Part shown: positions 7,676 to 16,467 of the stretch, one piece after another
How positions within the stretch are numbered: position 1 is the first letter of the stretch
Layout of the letters: each line of letters opens with the position of its first letter
Assembly (NCBI GenBank): GCA_013286985.1
Contig: JABDEQ010000001.1
Location: 10,178-74,177 of the forward strand
Direction of reading: 5' to 3'
Length of the DNA stretch: 64,000 bases
From: Bacteroidota bacterium
GTDB taxonomy: Bacteria > Bacteroidota > Bacteroidia > Sphingobacteriales > Sphingobacteriaceae
The notes under the pieces: model-generated
The model's input: only the letters and a program-made list of their open reading frames with translations
Told to the model about the DNA's origin: nothing
Database searches by the model: none
Translations under genes and position numbers: made by a program

Positions 7676-9091
7676 TTATTGCGTTAAGGTTACTACAATT
7701 TTGCGGATACAGTTATTGTTTTTATCGGCAACGTAAATATTTCCACTGGCGTCAACAGCTATTGCTTGTGGATTGCTGAATAGCGCAGTAGCGCCTGGGC
7801 CATCGGTGTAGCCCGAAACATTTGCCGTTCCGGCAAGGGTGTAAATAATATTACCAGTAGTATATTCCAGCACACGGCCGGTTTCATCAGTAAAATACAG
7901 ATTACCGGTTGCATCAATAGCTATGGCCGAAGGTAAATTAAGCAAAGTTTTTTGCGTGGTGCTACCGGCCACAGTGGTAACAACGCCACCTGGGGTTGTT
8001 ATTTTACGAATAGCTGAATTAGCCTGGTCAGCTACATACACATTGTTACTTGCATCAAGTACCAAACCGTTGGGTTGGTTAAATTCCGCAAGCTGATCCG
8101 TAGCGTCGATATATCCGGCATTAGGGAATATTGGCACACCGGCAAGAGATGACACCACACCGGCAGGCGTAATTTTACGTATCAAATTGTTACCTCTGTC
8201 ACTTACATACAAATTGCCGGCTGCATCAAAAGCCACATCGGTAGGGTCATTAAATTCAATATTAGCGGCAGTTGAACCGTCAACAAAACCAGGGTTACCA
8301 TTACCGGAATAAGTACTTACCACGCCGGCAGGAGTAATTTTGCGTATCACATTGTTACCTGCATCAGCCACATATAAATTACCCTGGGTATCAAATGCTG
8401 ATCCCTGCGGAGAATAGAACTGAGCTGTAGCAGCAGGACCGTCAACATAACCAAGCGTTCCGGTTCCGGCAATAGTGGTAACGGTACCACCGGGGGTAAT
8501 TTCTCTTATGGTATTGTTGTAGGTATCTGAAACATACACATTACCCTTACTATCAACTGATAAACCGGCAGGATTATTAAACTGGGCACCGGTACCACTA
8601 CCATCAACATTTCCGGCAGTACCATTCCCAGCAAAGGTGCTAACTGTTGAAGTTACCGCAGTTAAACTTGAGCTTGTAGTAAATTTCACCACACTGCCGT
8701 AACCTGTACCAATGCCATTAATAGCATATGCCCTTACATAATAGGTTGTATTAGGTGTTAACCCGGTAATATTGCTTGAATAAGCATAATTACCAATACC
8801 CTGTAATTGCAGCGCATCGGTTGTTTTTGAATCGGCAGTGGTTGGTGTACTGTTTGTTGAACTATAGCAAACGCCGTTAGCTGTTATTGCAGCGAAACCA
8901 AAATTTGTTATAGTACCGCCGCTTTGGGCAGTAGTGGTAGTAACGTTTATAATTGTACCATTAGTAACCAGTACAGGTATAACAGTTTCTTCAGTTGTTG
9001 TTGAAGCGGTCTTTTTACAACCAGTACCAGATAATGCAATTAGTAAGACAAATGAAGGTAAAAATAATATGCGTAGTAAGGGGTTTTTCAT
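7676..9091 (-). CDS. NHL-repeat beta-propeller lipoprotein with an FN3-like domain
   Basis: A 471-aa lipoprotein: the signal peptide ends LSGTGC, with lipidation at Cys25. Residues ~40-140 look like a fibronectin-III-type domain (ITGLTPNTTYYVRAYAIN). Then come six NHL blades, each of the form F.NP.G...D..GN.YV.D..NN.IR.ITP.G.V.T.AG, for example GNLYVADAGNNVIRKITPAG; the last ends at the C-terminus. Six blades make a complete propeller. Such surface proteins usually bind other proteins or glycans; no catalytic residues are evident. The blades are similar enough to each other to suggest recent internal duplication. Confidence 0.88.
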   Translation of the reverse strand: MKNPLLRILFLPSFVLLIALSGTGCKKTASTTTEETVIPVLVTNGTIINVTTTTAQSGGTITNFGFAAITANGVCYSSTNSTPTTADSKTTDALQLQGIGNYAYSSNITGLTPNTTYYVRAYAINGIGTGYGSVVKFTTSSSLTAVTSTVSTFAGNGTAGNVDGSGTGAQFNNPAGLSVDSKGNVYVSDTYNNTIREITPGGTVTTIAGTGTLGYVDGPAATAQFYSPQGSAFDTQGNLYVADAGNNVIRKITPAGVVSTYSGNGNPGFVDGSTAANIEFNDPTDVAFDAAGNLYVSDRGNNLIRKITPAGVVSSLAGVPIFPNAGYIDATDQLAEFNQPNGLVLDASNNVYVADQANSAIRKITTPGGVVTTVAGSTTQKTLLNLPSAIAIDATGNLYFTDETGRVLEYTTGNIIYTLAGTANVSGYTDGPGATALFSNPQAIAVDASGNIYVADKNNNCIRKIVVTLTQ

Positions 9092-9216
9092 GCAAACAAA
9101 TCAATAAGGGATAACAATCTCAAATTCTTACGGCTAAAGTGTAATTTAACTGCAATTATAGGCTTAATATTGCTTGAAATAAAGAATTTTAACAAATATT
9201 AACAACAGCCTTAAAT

Positions 9217-9277
9217 TATAAAAATAAAAGCAGAAAGGCCAATCCACAAAAGCTTTGCGCATTGACCTTTCTGCTTT
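9217..9277 (-). terminator. Terminator downstream of carB
   Basis: A long stem (9227-9243 with 9261-9277, 16 of 17 pairs) closes a 17-base loop. On the minus strand it is followed by a T-rich run, placing it directly after the carB stop. Confidence 0.75.
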
Positions 9278-9284
9278 CAACTTA

Positions 9285-12101
9285 CTATCGGCTCAGATAC
9301 ATTGATTTTTCTTTATACAAATGCCTGAAGTATGGATCCTGCAGGTTTGGTATAAAGCGGATAGCCTCGCCGGTTGATTTCATTTCGGGACCTAATTCCT
9401 TACTTACTTCAGGGAATTTATCGAAAGAGAACACCGGTTCTTTTATCGCATAACCCCAAAGTTTGCGTTCAATGGTAAAGTCTTTTAGTTTATTTACACC
9501 CAGCATCACTTTTGCGGCAATGTTAATGTAAGGTACATCATACGCTTTGGCGATAAATGGCACCGTACGCGATGCCCTTGGGTTGGCCTCAATTACATAA
9601 ACCTTATCATTTTTTATAGCGAACTGTATGTTCAGTAAGCCCAATACGTTTAATGCCTTGGCTATTTTAATGGTATATTCTTCTATCTGGCTAATGGCGT
9701 TGTCCGACAGATCAAATGGAGGCAATACCGCAAATGAATCGCCCGAGTGGATACCGGCAGGTTCAATATGCTCCATCAATCCAACAATGTGTACATCATC
9801 GCCATCGCTTATTGAGTCAGACTCCGCTTCCGTTGCGCGATCAAGGAAGTGGTCAATCAATACGCGGTTGCCGGGCAGGGTACGCAATAAGCTAACCACT
9901 GCTTTTTCCAGGTCCTCGTCATTTATTACAATGCTCATTCCTTGTCCGCCTAATACATAACTTGGGCGAACCAGTACGGGATAACCCACTTCATGAGCAA
10001 CCTCAAGAGCTTCTTCAGCACTTTCGGCAACACCATATTTAGGATATGGGATATCCAATTCTTTCAACAAGTCTGAGAAACGGCCGCGGTCTTCGGCAAT
10101 GTCCATATCATTAAATGAAGTACCGATTATCCTGATACCATGCTCGTGCATTTTCTCAGCCATCTTCAAGGCGGTTTGCCCGCCCAGCTGAACAATTACA
10201 CCGTAAGGTTTTTCAAGCTCGATGATTTCGCGTACGTGCTCCCAGTAAACCGGCTCAAAGTATAGCTTATCGGCCATGTTAAAATCGGTAGAAACCGTTT
10301 CAGGGTTACAATTAACCATGATGGCTTCAAAGCCCGATTCTTTTGCAGCAAGTAAGCCGTGTACACAGCTATAATCAAACTCAATACCTTGCCCAATGCG
10401 GTTAGGGCCCGAACCTAATACAATTATTTTTTTCTTGTCGGATACTATCGATTCGTTTTCGCCTTCGTAAGTTGAGTAATAGTAAGGTGTTTTTGCCGGG
10501 AACTCAGCAGCACAGGTATCAACCATTTTATACACCCTGCGGATGTTTAGGGCCTGCCTGCGCTGGTACACATCCTCTTCGCTAACATTGCCTAAAATAT
10601 AGGCTATCTGTGTATCAGAAAATCCTTTTTGCTTTAGCAGGAAGAAGAAATCTTCAGGTATATTATTCAATGAATAACGGCGCAGCTCATTCTCCAGATT
10701 CACTACTTCCATTATCTGGTTCAGGAACCAGCGGTCAATTTTAGTAGCTTTTCTTACCGATTCAATAGGCACACCCAGGCTCAATGCATCATAAACATGG
10801 AATAATCTGTCCCAGCTCGGATTTTCGAGACTGTACATAATTTCGTCCAGGTTGCGGTTCTGGCGGCCATCGGCACCTAAACCGGCGCGGCCAATTTCCA
10901 AACTCTGGCAAGCTTTCTGCAAGGCTTCAATAAAGCTGCGGCCTATGCCCATCACTTCGCCTACTGATTTCATTTGCAGGCCAAGCTGTTTGTTAGCGCC
11001 TTTAAATTTATCAAAGTTCCAGCGTGGTATTTTTACAATCACATAATCAAGCGTCGGCTCAAAATAAGCGGAGGTTGTTTTAGTGATTTGATTTTCTATT
11101 TCATCCAGGTTGTACCCAATAGCCAGTTTCGCAGCTATCTTGGCAATTGGATAACCGGTTGCTTTTGATGCTAATGCTGATGACCTTGATACACGCGGGT
11201 TAATTTCTATGGCGATGATAGCCTCATCTGCCGGGTTTACCGAGAATTGTACGTTGCAACCGCCTGCAAAATTACCGATGGCACGCATCATTTTGATAGC
11301 CTGGTTGCGCATCGACTGGTAGCAGCGATCGCTCAATGTCATGGCAGGTGCAACAGTTATCGAGTCGCCGGTATGGATACCCATCGGGTCGAAGTTTTCG
11401 ATAGAGCAGATGATAATCACATTATCATTGCTATCGCGCAACAGCTCCAGCTCATATTCTTTCCAGCCCAGTACAGCTTGTTCAACCAATACTTCGTGGG
11501 TTGGTGATGCTTGTAAACCACGACTTAAAGCAGCATCAAAATCTTCCTTTTTATGTACAAAGCCTGCGCCTTTACCACCTAATGTATAGCTTGGGCGAAT
11601 AACCAGCGGAAAGCCAATTTCCTGCGCAGCTTCTTTACCTTCTAAAAATGAATTAGCAATTTTTGATGTTGCCACACCTACACCAATATCAACCATCAAC
11701 TGGCGAAATGCTTCGCGGTTTTCGGTTTTTTCGATAGCAGCCAGGTCAACACCAACAATTTTAACACCGTATTTTTCCCAAATGCCACGCTCCGCAACGC
11801 TAATGCAAAGGTTAAGCGCAGTTTGCCCGCCCATAGTAGGCAATACGGCATCTATTTGCTGCTCTTGCAATATCTTTTCAATACTTTCCGGCTCAAGTGG
11901 TAACAGGTAAACATGATCAGCAATTACCTTATCTGTCATGATAGTGGCCGGATTGCTGTTGATAATAGATACTGATATGCCTTCCTCTTTTAGAGAAAGA
12001 GCGGCTTGCGAGCCTGCATAATCAAATTCACAGGCCTGACCAATAATAATAGGGCCGGAACCAATAATTAAAACGGATTTGATGGAGGTATCTTTTGGCA
12101 T
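9285..12101 (-). CDS. carB: Carbamoyl-phosphate synthase large subunit
   Basis: A 938-aa CarB that makes carbamoyl phosphate from ammonia (delivered from glutamine by CarA), bicarbonate and two ATP, for pyrimidine and arginine synthesis. It has the two homologous ATP-grasp halves: GSGPIIIGQACEFDYAGSQA opens the first and GSGPNRIGQGIEFDYS opens the second, with ATP-grasp signatures RPSYTLGGKGAG and RPSYVLGGQGMS. The protein stops soon after STGEAIRFI, so the C-terminal ~130-residue MGS-like allosteric domain of the enterobacterial enzyme is absent. Short CarBs are usual in Bacteroidota as far as I recall. carA is not adjacent. A -7 box lies 111 bases upstream. Confidence 0.97.
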   Translation of the reverse strand: MPKDTSIKSVLIIGSGPIIIGQACEFDYAGSQAALSLKEEGISVSIINSNPATIMTDKVIADHVYLLPLEPESIEKILQEQQIDAVLPTMGGQTALNLCISVAERGIWEKYGVKIVGVDLAAIEKTENREAFRQLMVDIGVGVATSKIANSFLEGKEAAQEIGFPLVIRPSYTLGGKGAGFVHKKEDFDAALSRGLQASPTHEVLVEQAVLGWKEYELELLRDSNDNVIIICSIENFDPMGIHTGDSITVAPAMTLSDRCYQSMRNQAIKMMRAIGNFAGGCNVQFSVNPADEAIIAIEINPRVSRSSALASKATGYPIAKIAAKLAIGYNLDEIENQITKTTSAYFEPTLDYVIVKIPRWNFDKFKGANKQLGLQMKSVGEVMGIGRSFIEALQKACQSLEIGRAGLGADGRQNRNLDEIMYSLENPSWDRLFHVYDALSLGVPIESVRKATKIDRWFLNQIMEVVNLENELRRYSLNNIPEDFFFLLKQKGFSDTQIAYILGNVSEEDVYQRRQALNIRRVYKMVDTCAAEFPAKTPYYYSTYEGENESIVSDKKKIIVLGSGPNRIGQGIEFDYSCVHGLLAAKESGFEAIMVNCNPETVSTDFNMADKLYFEPVYWEHVREIIELEKPYGVIVQLGGQTALKMAEKMHEHGIRIIGTSFNDMDIAEDRGRFSDLLKELDIPYPKYGVAESAEEALEVAHEVGYPVLVRPSYVLGGQGMSIVINDEDLEKAVVSLLRTLPGNRVLIDHFLDRATEAESDSISDGDDVHIVGLMEHIEPAGIHSGDSFAVLPPFDLSDNAISQIEEYTIKIAKALNVLGLLNIQFAIKNDKVYVIEANPRASRTVPFIAKAYDVPYINIAAKVMLGVNKLKDFTIERKLWGYAIKEPVFSFDKFPEVSKELGPEMKSTGEAIRFIPNLQDPYFRHLYKEKSMYLSR

Positions 12102-12211
12102 GATCTTTTTTTATTCAAGAATATTGCCTGCTGCGGGGGACTGCCAACTTAAAATTCCGATATTGATTTGTCCGTCGGAGGACCGCAATTCGGCTTCTTC
12201 TTGTCGGGGTG

Positions 12212-12219
12212 CAAAGATA
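12212..12219 (-). promoter_or_regulatory. -7 box for carB
   Basis: The minus strand reads TATCTTTG, an exact TAnnTTTG match, giving a leader of roughly 105 bases before the carB ATG. The leader contains an inverted pair of CCGA/TCGG words but no riboswitch I recognise. Confidence 0.55.
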
Positions 12220-12331
12220 GAAAAATATGGTTAAATGAGCTTTACTTTTTTACACTTTTATTGAAGACAAAAATATCCTGCGTATAACACAACAAATTAT
12301 CAAGATTTACAAGCAATTAACGCCCTTGAAT

Positions 12332-12386
12332 TTTACTTTATTAATTTATTATCAGGGTCTGGAAATACTAAAATAAGTTGATAGTT
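12332..12386 (-). pseudogene. Relic of the panD 3' end
   Basis: This 55-bp stretch copies the last 55 bases of panD (13377-13431) with four differences, at an offset of exactly 1045. Read on the minus strand it still encodes [17 protein letters not shown] and a stop, against [17 protein letters not shown] in panD. The TonB-domain gene's stop codon falls on its first bases. It is thus a direct repeat flanking that gene, a footprint of insertion or of partial gene duplication. Confidence 0.85.
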
Positions 12387-13347
12387 AATTTAAGGCAAAG
12401 TTAATAGGCACATCGTAATATACCCTAACCGGCGTGCCAAATAAAGTTGCCGGTACCCAAAGCGGAGAGTTTTTAATTACTCTGATTGCTTCGGCATCTA
12501 TATTTGGCGTTACAGACTTCAATACTTTTATATTACTTACTCTCCCGTCTTTTTCAACCACAAAACCGATTAGAACTTTTCCGTGAATGTTTCGGTTCAA
12601 TTCATCTTCCGGATAATGAATATGTCCGCCCAGGTATTTATAAAACGCGTTCAAACCACCTTTGAAACTGGGAGGTACTCCACGCGCGCCTGTGTAGTTG
12701 GCAATTTTACCATCCTTGCCGGTTGCAGTTCCATTAACTAACACGCCATTGGCGTAGGTTTCGGTAAATCCTGTGTTATACTCTTTGAAAACGCCTTTCC
12801 ATAAACCATCCCGTTTTCCATCTTTAATCGGGCCCTCTTCTTCAACATAAGTAAATTTGTCGTCGTATCCTTTATAATAACCGTTCCCTTCTTTAACCAG
12901 CACGGCGCCCAACGAATCAAGTAGCGATTTTACAATAAAGTTGTTGTCAATATCATTATAAAGATCCCCATTATCGGGGTAATCTTTTTCGAGATAAATA
13001 TTTCCGTTAGGATAAAAACTATATTCAGTTCCAACAACCCGTCCGTTTTTGTAAGTGGCTAAAGCTCTTCTGCGGCCACTCCTATAATACACAACACATT
13101 GGCCTTCCAAAACAAGCGGATCGATTGACGATGTTTTTCCTATCAGTTTTTTTTCGCCTTTTTTGTAAAACTCAAACACATTATATAAAGTCGATGCAGA
13201 ATCGGGCTCTCTAACTATTCTGATATAGTCAGCACTATCCCTAACGTCAACGTATCTGCCGTCGTTTTTTAAATAATAAACGTTCTGTTTTTGTGCAAAG
13301 CATTGGGAAAGCGCCAGCAATAAAATTAGGGTATATAAAAACTTCAT
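12385..13347 (-). CDS. Exported TonB C-terminal domain protein with MORN-like repeats
   Basis: A 320-aa protein with signal peptide MKFLYTLILLLALSQCFAQ. The middle (about residues 75-215) has MORN/toxin-antitoxin-like strand repeats (YYRSGRRRALATYKNGRVVG, YPNGNIYLEKDYPDNGD, DGKRDGLWKG). The C-terminal ~90 residues form a TonB-C domain (INRNIHGKVLIGFVVEKDGRV with DAEAIRVIKNSPLWVPA). Classic TonB carries energy from the inner membrane to outer-membrane receptors, but this one has a cleaved signal and no Pro-rich stalk, so a periplasmic adaptor role is more likely. It follows panD by 30 bases. Both sides are flanked by copies of the panD tail, suggesting it was inserted there. Confidence 0.82.
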   Translation of the reverse strand: MKFLYTLILLLALSQCFAQKQNVYYLKNDGRYVDVRDSADYIRIVREPDSASTLYNVFEFYKKGEKKLIGKTSSIDPLVLEGQCVVYYRSGRRRALATYKNGRVVGTEYSFYPNGNIYLEKDYPDNGDLYNDIDNNFIVKSLLDSLGAVLVKEGNGYYKGYDDKFTYVEEEGPIKDGKRDGLWKGVFKEYNTGFTETYANGVLVNGTATGKDGKIANYTGARGVPPSFKGGLNAFYKYLGGHIHYPEDELNRNIHGKVLIGFVVEKDGRVSNIKVLKSVTPNIDAEAIRVIKNSPLWVPATLFGTPVRVYYDVPINFALN

Positions 13348-13377
13348 AAAAAGTAAATAGCGTTAGGTGCCGCTAAT

Positions 13378-13728
13378 TTACTTTATTAATTTATTATCAG
13401 GATCTGGAAATACCAAAATAGGCTGATAGTTTCTGGCCTCATCCATTTCCATGTATCCGTACGACATAATGATCATAATATCGCCTACCTGGGCAAGCCT
13501 TGCCGTGGCGCCATTTAAGCAGATGGTGCCTGTACCGCGTTCGCCTCTTATTACATAAGTTTCAAAACGGGCACCGTTATTATTGTTAACAATCTGAACC
13601 TTTTCATTGGCTATAATATTAGCCGCATCCATCAAATCCTCATCAATGGTAATGCTGCCCACATAGTTCAATTCAGCCTGTGTAACCTTTACCCTGTGAA
13701 GTTTGGATTTTAATACTTCAATTATCAT
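13378..13728 (-). CDS. panD: Aspartate 1-decarboxylase
   Basis: A 116-aa PanD, the pyruvoyl enzyme that decarboxylates L-aspartate to beta-alanine for pantothenate and coenzyme A. It self-cleaves at the Gly-Ser bond seen in YVGSITID (Gly24-Ser25). [14 protein letters not shown] at the start, then [17 protein letters not shown] and [10 protein letters not shown], are family landmarks, so the ATG at 13728 is well supported. The -7 box at 13733-13740 ends only 4 bases before this ATG, so the mRNA would be nearly leaderless. No other pan genes are adjacent. Confidence 0.97.
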   Translation of the reverse strand: MIIEVLKSKLHRVKVTQAELNYVGSITIDEDLMDAANIIANEKVQIVNNNNGARFETYVIRGERGTGTICLNGATARLAQVGDIMIIMSYGYMEMDEARNYQPILVFPDPDNKLIK

Positions 13729-13732
13729 GGGG

Positions 13733-13740
13733 CAAAGTTA
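13733..13740 (-). promoter_or_regulatory. -7 box for panD, almost abutting the ATG
   Basis: The minus strand reads TAACTTTG, an exact TAnnTTTG match, 4 bases before the panD start codon. Confidence 0.5.
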
Positions 13741-13890
13741 TGGAAATTTGGTTCATAGTTCATAGTTAATAGCTCTTAGATGATTTTGAAATGAACATTA
13801 TTGCCCGGCGTAAAAAACGGAGCTACCGTACTTATAAATAAGCGTCAACATCGTGATTTGTTTATGACAAGCCATGATCCGTTAAAAAAA

Positions 13891-13923
13891 TTTGGATTTT
13901 AGACTTTAAATCACTTATCTTCG
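13891..13923 (+). promoter_or_regulatory. Putative promoter of the greA leader transcript
   Basis: TTTG at 13891-13894 and TATCTTCG at 13916-13923 (one mismatch to TAnnTTTG) are separated by 21 bases. Transcription would begin near 13928 and run straight into two terminator-like hairpins before greA. Confidence 0.4.
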
Positions 13924-13932
13924 TTTTACACA

Positions 13933-13977
13933 AAACAAGACTATGTAGGCGCTGCCAATATAGTCTTGTTTGTTTTT
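13933..13977 (+). terminator. First terminator-like hairpin in the greA leader
   Basis: A perfect 12-bp stem (13933-13944 with 13960-13971) has a 15-base loop that can itself pair GGC/GCC. A G and five T follow. No coding gene on this strand precedes it, so it acts on a leader or small RNA. Confidence 0.65.
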
Positions 13978-13987
13978 AAAGTCATCG

Positions 13988-14021
13988 CGTCCTTCTCAAC
14001 AACAGGAGGGCGGTTTTTTTT
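13988..14021 (+). terminator. Second terminator-like hairpin in the greA leader
   Basis: A 9-bp stem (13988-13996 with 14004-14012, two G-U pairs) encloses a 7-base loop. A G and eight T follow. It lies 45 bases before the greA ATG. Confidence 0.6.
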
Positions 14022-14065
14022 GGGGGAAGCCTCAAAATTTTTAATTTTTAATAATACAGAGCGTT

Positions 14066-14539
14066 ATGGCAGAGGTAGCATATTACACCAAAGAAGGTTT
14101 AGAAAAATTAAAGGAAGAATTACAGTATTTAAAAACTATTGGCCGTTCCAATATGTCAAAAGCTATTGCAGAAGCCCGCGATAAGGGTGATCTTTCTGAA
14201 AATGCAGAGTACGATGCCGCCAAAGAAGCACAAGGTTTACATGAAGCCAAAATATCCCAGATGCAGGAAGCCGTTGCCAATGCACGTCTGCTGGACGAAT
14301 CGAAACTTGATTTATCTAAAGTGCTGGCACTATCTATCGTTAAAATAAAAAATATTAAAAATGGTACCGTAATGAGCTATCAGTTGGTATCAGAAACTGA
14401 GGCTGACCTGAAATCGGGTAAAATTTCGGTAACGTCTCCTATAGCCAAAGGCTTATTGGGCAAAAAAGTGGGCGAAACAATTGAGATCACGGTGCCTGCC
14501 GGTAAAATAGAATTTGAAATTTTGGAAATATCAAGATAA
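14066..14539 (+). CDS. greA: Transcription elongation factor GreA
   Basis: A 157-aa GreA, which inserts its coiled coil into the RNA polymerase secondary channel and stimulates cleavage of backtracked RNA. The coiled-coil domain shows EARDKGDLSENAEYDAAKEA with the acidic tip residues, and the C-terminal FKBP-like domain contains SPIAKGLLGKKVGE. The upstream leader contains two terminator-like hairpins, suggesting premature termination control. A perfect 13-bp inverted repeat (14554-14566 with 14584-14596) lies in the 90-base gap to the next gene. Confidence 0.97.
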   Translation: MAEVAYYTKEGLEKLKEELQYLKTIGRSNMSKAIAEARDKGDLSENAEYDAAKEAQGLHEAKISQMQEAVANARLLDESKLDLSKVLALSIVKIKNIKNGTVMSYQLVSETEADLKSGKISVTSPIAKGLLGKKVGETIEITVPAGKIEFEILEISR

Positions 14540-14553
14540 GAAAAAGAATTAAC

Positions 14554-14596
14554 AGGGTTGATTAAGGAAGTAATTAAAACAAACTTAATCAACCCT
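14554..14596. repeat. 13-bp perfect inverted repeat between greA and the HIT gene
   Basis: AGGGTTGATTAAG at 14554 pairs with its exact complement at 14584-14596 across a 17-base loop. No T-run follows, so it is more likely an RNA-stability or processing hairpin than a terminator. Confidence 0.6.
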
Positions 14597-14629
14597 ATCT
14601 AACCAAATCAAAGCTTAAACTAATCAAAT

Positions 14630-15028
14630 ATGACCATCTTCTCAAAAATAGTATCCGGCGAAATACCGGCTTATGTGGTAGCTGAAACGTTTGATTTTTT
14701 GGCGTTCCTGGATATCAGCCCGCTTGCCGAAGGGCACGTATTGGTTATCCCGAAAAAGGAGGTTGATTATATTTTTGATCTGGATGATGAAACCTATACC
14801 GGCCTGCAGATATTTACAAAAATTGTAGCCACCGGCATAAAAAAAGCAATCCCCTGTAAAAAGGTAGGCGTTGCTGTTATCGGTTTAGAGGTGCCTCATG
14901 CACATATCCATTTAATACCGATGAACAGGGTTGACGATATGAACTTTGCCCGCCCTAAACTTAGCTTCACTAAAGAACAACTGGAGGCAACTGCCGAGAA
15001 GATTGCACAGGCGCTGAAGATTAATTGA
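14630..15028 (+). CDS. HIT family hydrolase
   Basis: A 132-aa histidine-triad protein. The signature HAHIHL near residue 91 carries the catalytic His of nucleotide hydrolases or transferases that cleave nucleoside phosphoramidates and related compounds. The N-terminal TIFSKIVSGEIPAYVVAE and the segment PLAEGHVLVIPKKEVDYIFDL are typical of the bacterial HinT/Hit-like branch. It follows greA in the same direction and may share its transcript. The natural substrate is unknown. Confidence 0.93.
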   Translation: MTIFSKIVSGEIPAYVVAETFDFLAFLDISPLAEGHVLVIPKKEVDYIFDLDDETYTGLQIFTKIVATGIKKAIPCKKVGVAVIGLEVPHAHIHLIPMNRVDDMNFARPKLSFTKEQLEATAEKIAQALKIN

Positions 15029-15193
15029 TGTGCAGATGCTATTAGATTTGCAGATGTGCAAATTTCAAATGTGCGAATGCTTGCATCTGGTCTAAGGAGG
15101 TTACTCACCCGTTCAAAATCCGCACATTTTCTAACTCATCTGCATATTCGCACATCCAAAATCTGCACATCTTCTAACTCATCTGCACATTAG
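15029..15193. repeat. Repeat-rich spacer of ATCTGCACAT-type words
   Basis: This convergent gap is built from variants of GATGTGCAGAT/ATCTGCACAT in both orientations, with TTCTAACTCATCTGCA occurring twice. It can fold into alternative hairpins and may end transcription from both sides. No gene is seen. Confidence 0.55.
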
Positions 15194-15766
15194 TTAAACA
15201 ATTCGCTTTGTATTATCCTTTACAAAAGTATCCCAGCCCGAGTAAGATTTTTTGCTGCCGGTTTTCCCTGTGGGGATGCGTTGGAAAGAATGGCAAACAG
15301 CGACGGCCAATCCATCGGTAGCATCCAGAAAATCGGGCGTTTCTTTAAATTTTAATAGCTGTTGCAGCATGGATGCAACCTGCTCCTTGGCAGCGTTTCC
15401 ATTTCCCGTTATAGATTGTTTTATTTTGCGGGGAGCATATTCGGTTATCACCAAATTACGCGATAAACCGGCCGCCATAGCAACACCCTGGGCCCGGCCC
15501 AGCTTTAACATTACCTGTATATTTTTGCCGTAAAAAGGAGCCTCGAGTGCCATACAATCGGGTTTGTAGTTATCAATAAGGGCAACTGTTTTTTCAAAAA
15601 TACGCTGCAATTTCAGCATATGATCGTCAATGCTATCCATTTTTACTACACCGAGGCTAATCAGTTCAATTTTAGGTCCGGTTTCTTTTATCAGGCCATA
15701 ACCCATTACCGCTGTGCCAGGGTCAATACCCAAAATTATACGTTCTTTCGGAATGATTATCTCCAT
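15194..15766 (-). CDS. ruvC: Crossover junction endodeoxyribonuclease RuvC
   Basis: A 190-aa RuvC resolvase that cuts Holliday junctions made by RuvAB. The catalytic acidic residues are visible in GIDPGTAVMGYG (Asp), ALEAPFYGKN (Glu) and the paired acids of DATDGLAVAVCH. It lies 55 bases after aat at the end of a long minus-strand series. ruvA and ruvB are not in the window. The last ~20 residues (KKSYSGWDTFVKDNTKRIV) extend past the core fold. Confidence 0.97.
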   Translation of the reverse strand: MEIIIPKERIILGIDPGTAVMGYGLIKETGPKIELISLGVVKMDSIDDHMLKLQRIFEKTVALIDNYKPDCMALEAPFYGKNIQVMLKLGRAQGVAMAAGLSRNLVITEYAPRKIKQSITGNGNAAKEQVASMLQQLLKFKETPDFLDATDGLAVAVCHSFQRIPTGKTGSKKSYSGWDTFVKDNTKRIV

Positions 15767-15821
15767 TGAATTTTATTAGTTATAGTTTGCAGCAGGCCGC
15801 AAATGACATCAAAGATACCAT

Positions 15822-16457
15822 TCAGGCAACAGATTTTTGCAGCACCTCCATATATTCCTGCCGGCTGATCATTCTTGCACCCATTGATTCGAGGTGCGGG
15901 GTGTGCATCTGGCAATCAATCATGGCAAAGCCCATGCTGCACAAATAAATCAACGCAATTTTTGATGCATTATTCATTAAACTAAACATACTTTCGCCAC
16001 AAAAAACATTGCCGGTTTGTACGCCATATAATCCTCCGACTAAATTACCGTCAAACCATACCTCGATAGAATGGGCCTGCCCTAGCTGATGCAGCTGAAT
16101 ATAAGCAGCCATCATTTCATCAGTTATCCAGGTACCATCCTGATCCTTCCGTTCAACAGAAGAACAGGCGGCTATTACTTTTTCAAAACACTGATTTACA
16201 GTTATGCTGAATTTATCTGACCGTAAAATTTGTTTAGTTGATTTAGATATTTTTATTTCCGGCGGGAATATCACGCATCTTTCGTGTGGAGCGTACCATA
16301 ATATCGGGGTTTCGTCACTATACCAGGGGAATATGCCGTTTTGGTAGGCCAGTATTAAACGATTTGCAGAAAGATCGCCGCCTACTGCTAAAAGCCCGTC
16401 CGGATCGGCCAGATCCGGATCGGGAAATAGTAAACGTTCGTCGAGCCTGAATATCAT
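15822..16457 (-). CDS. aat: Leucyl/phenylalanyl-tRNA--protein transferase
   Basis: A 211-aa Aat enzyme that adds Leu or Phe from aminoacyl-tRNA to proteins with N-terminal Lys or Arg, marking them for ClpS/ClpAP (N-degron pathway). Family landmarks are FPDPDLADPDGLLAVGGDLS, NGIFPWYSDETPILWYAPHE, the core VGGLYGVQTGNVFCGESMFS and IDCQMHTPHLESMGAR. It starts 10 bases after the preceding DUF3857 gene stops and is probably co-transcribed with it. Confidence 0.97.
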   Translation of the reverse strand: MIFRLDERLLFPDPDLADPDGLLAVGGDLSANRLILAYQNGIFPWYSDETPILWYAPHERCVIFPPEIKISKSTKQILRSDKFSITVNQCFEKVIAACSSVERKDQDGTWITDEMMAAYIQLHQLGQAHSIEVWFDGNLVGGLYGVQTGNVFCGESMFSLMNNASKIALIYLCSMGFAMIDCQMHTPHLESMGARMISRQEYMEVLQKSVA

Positions 16458-16467
16458 TCAGGCAAAT

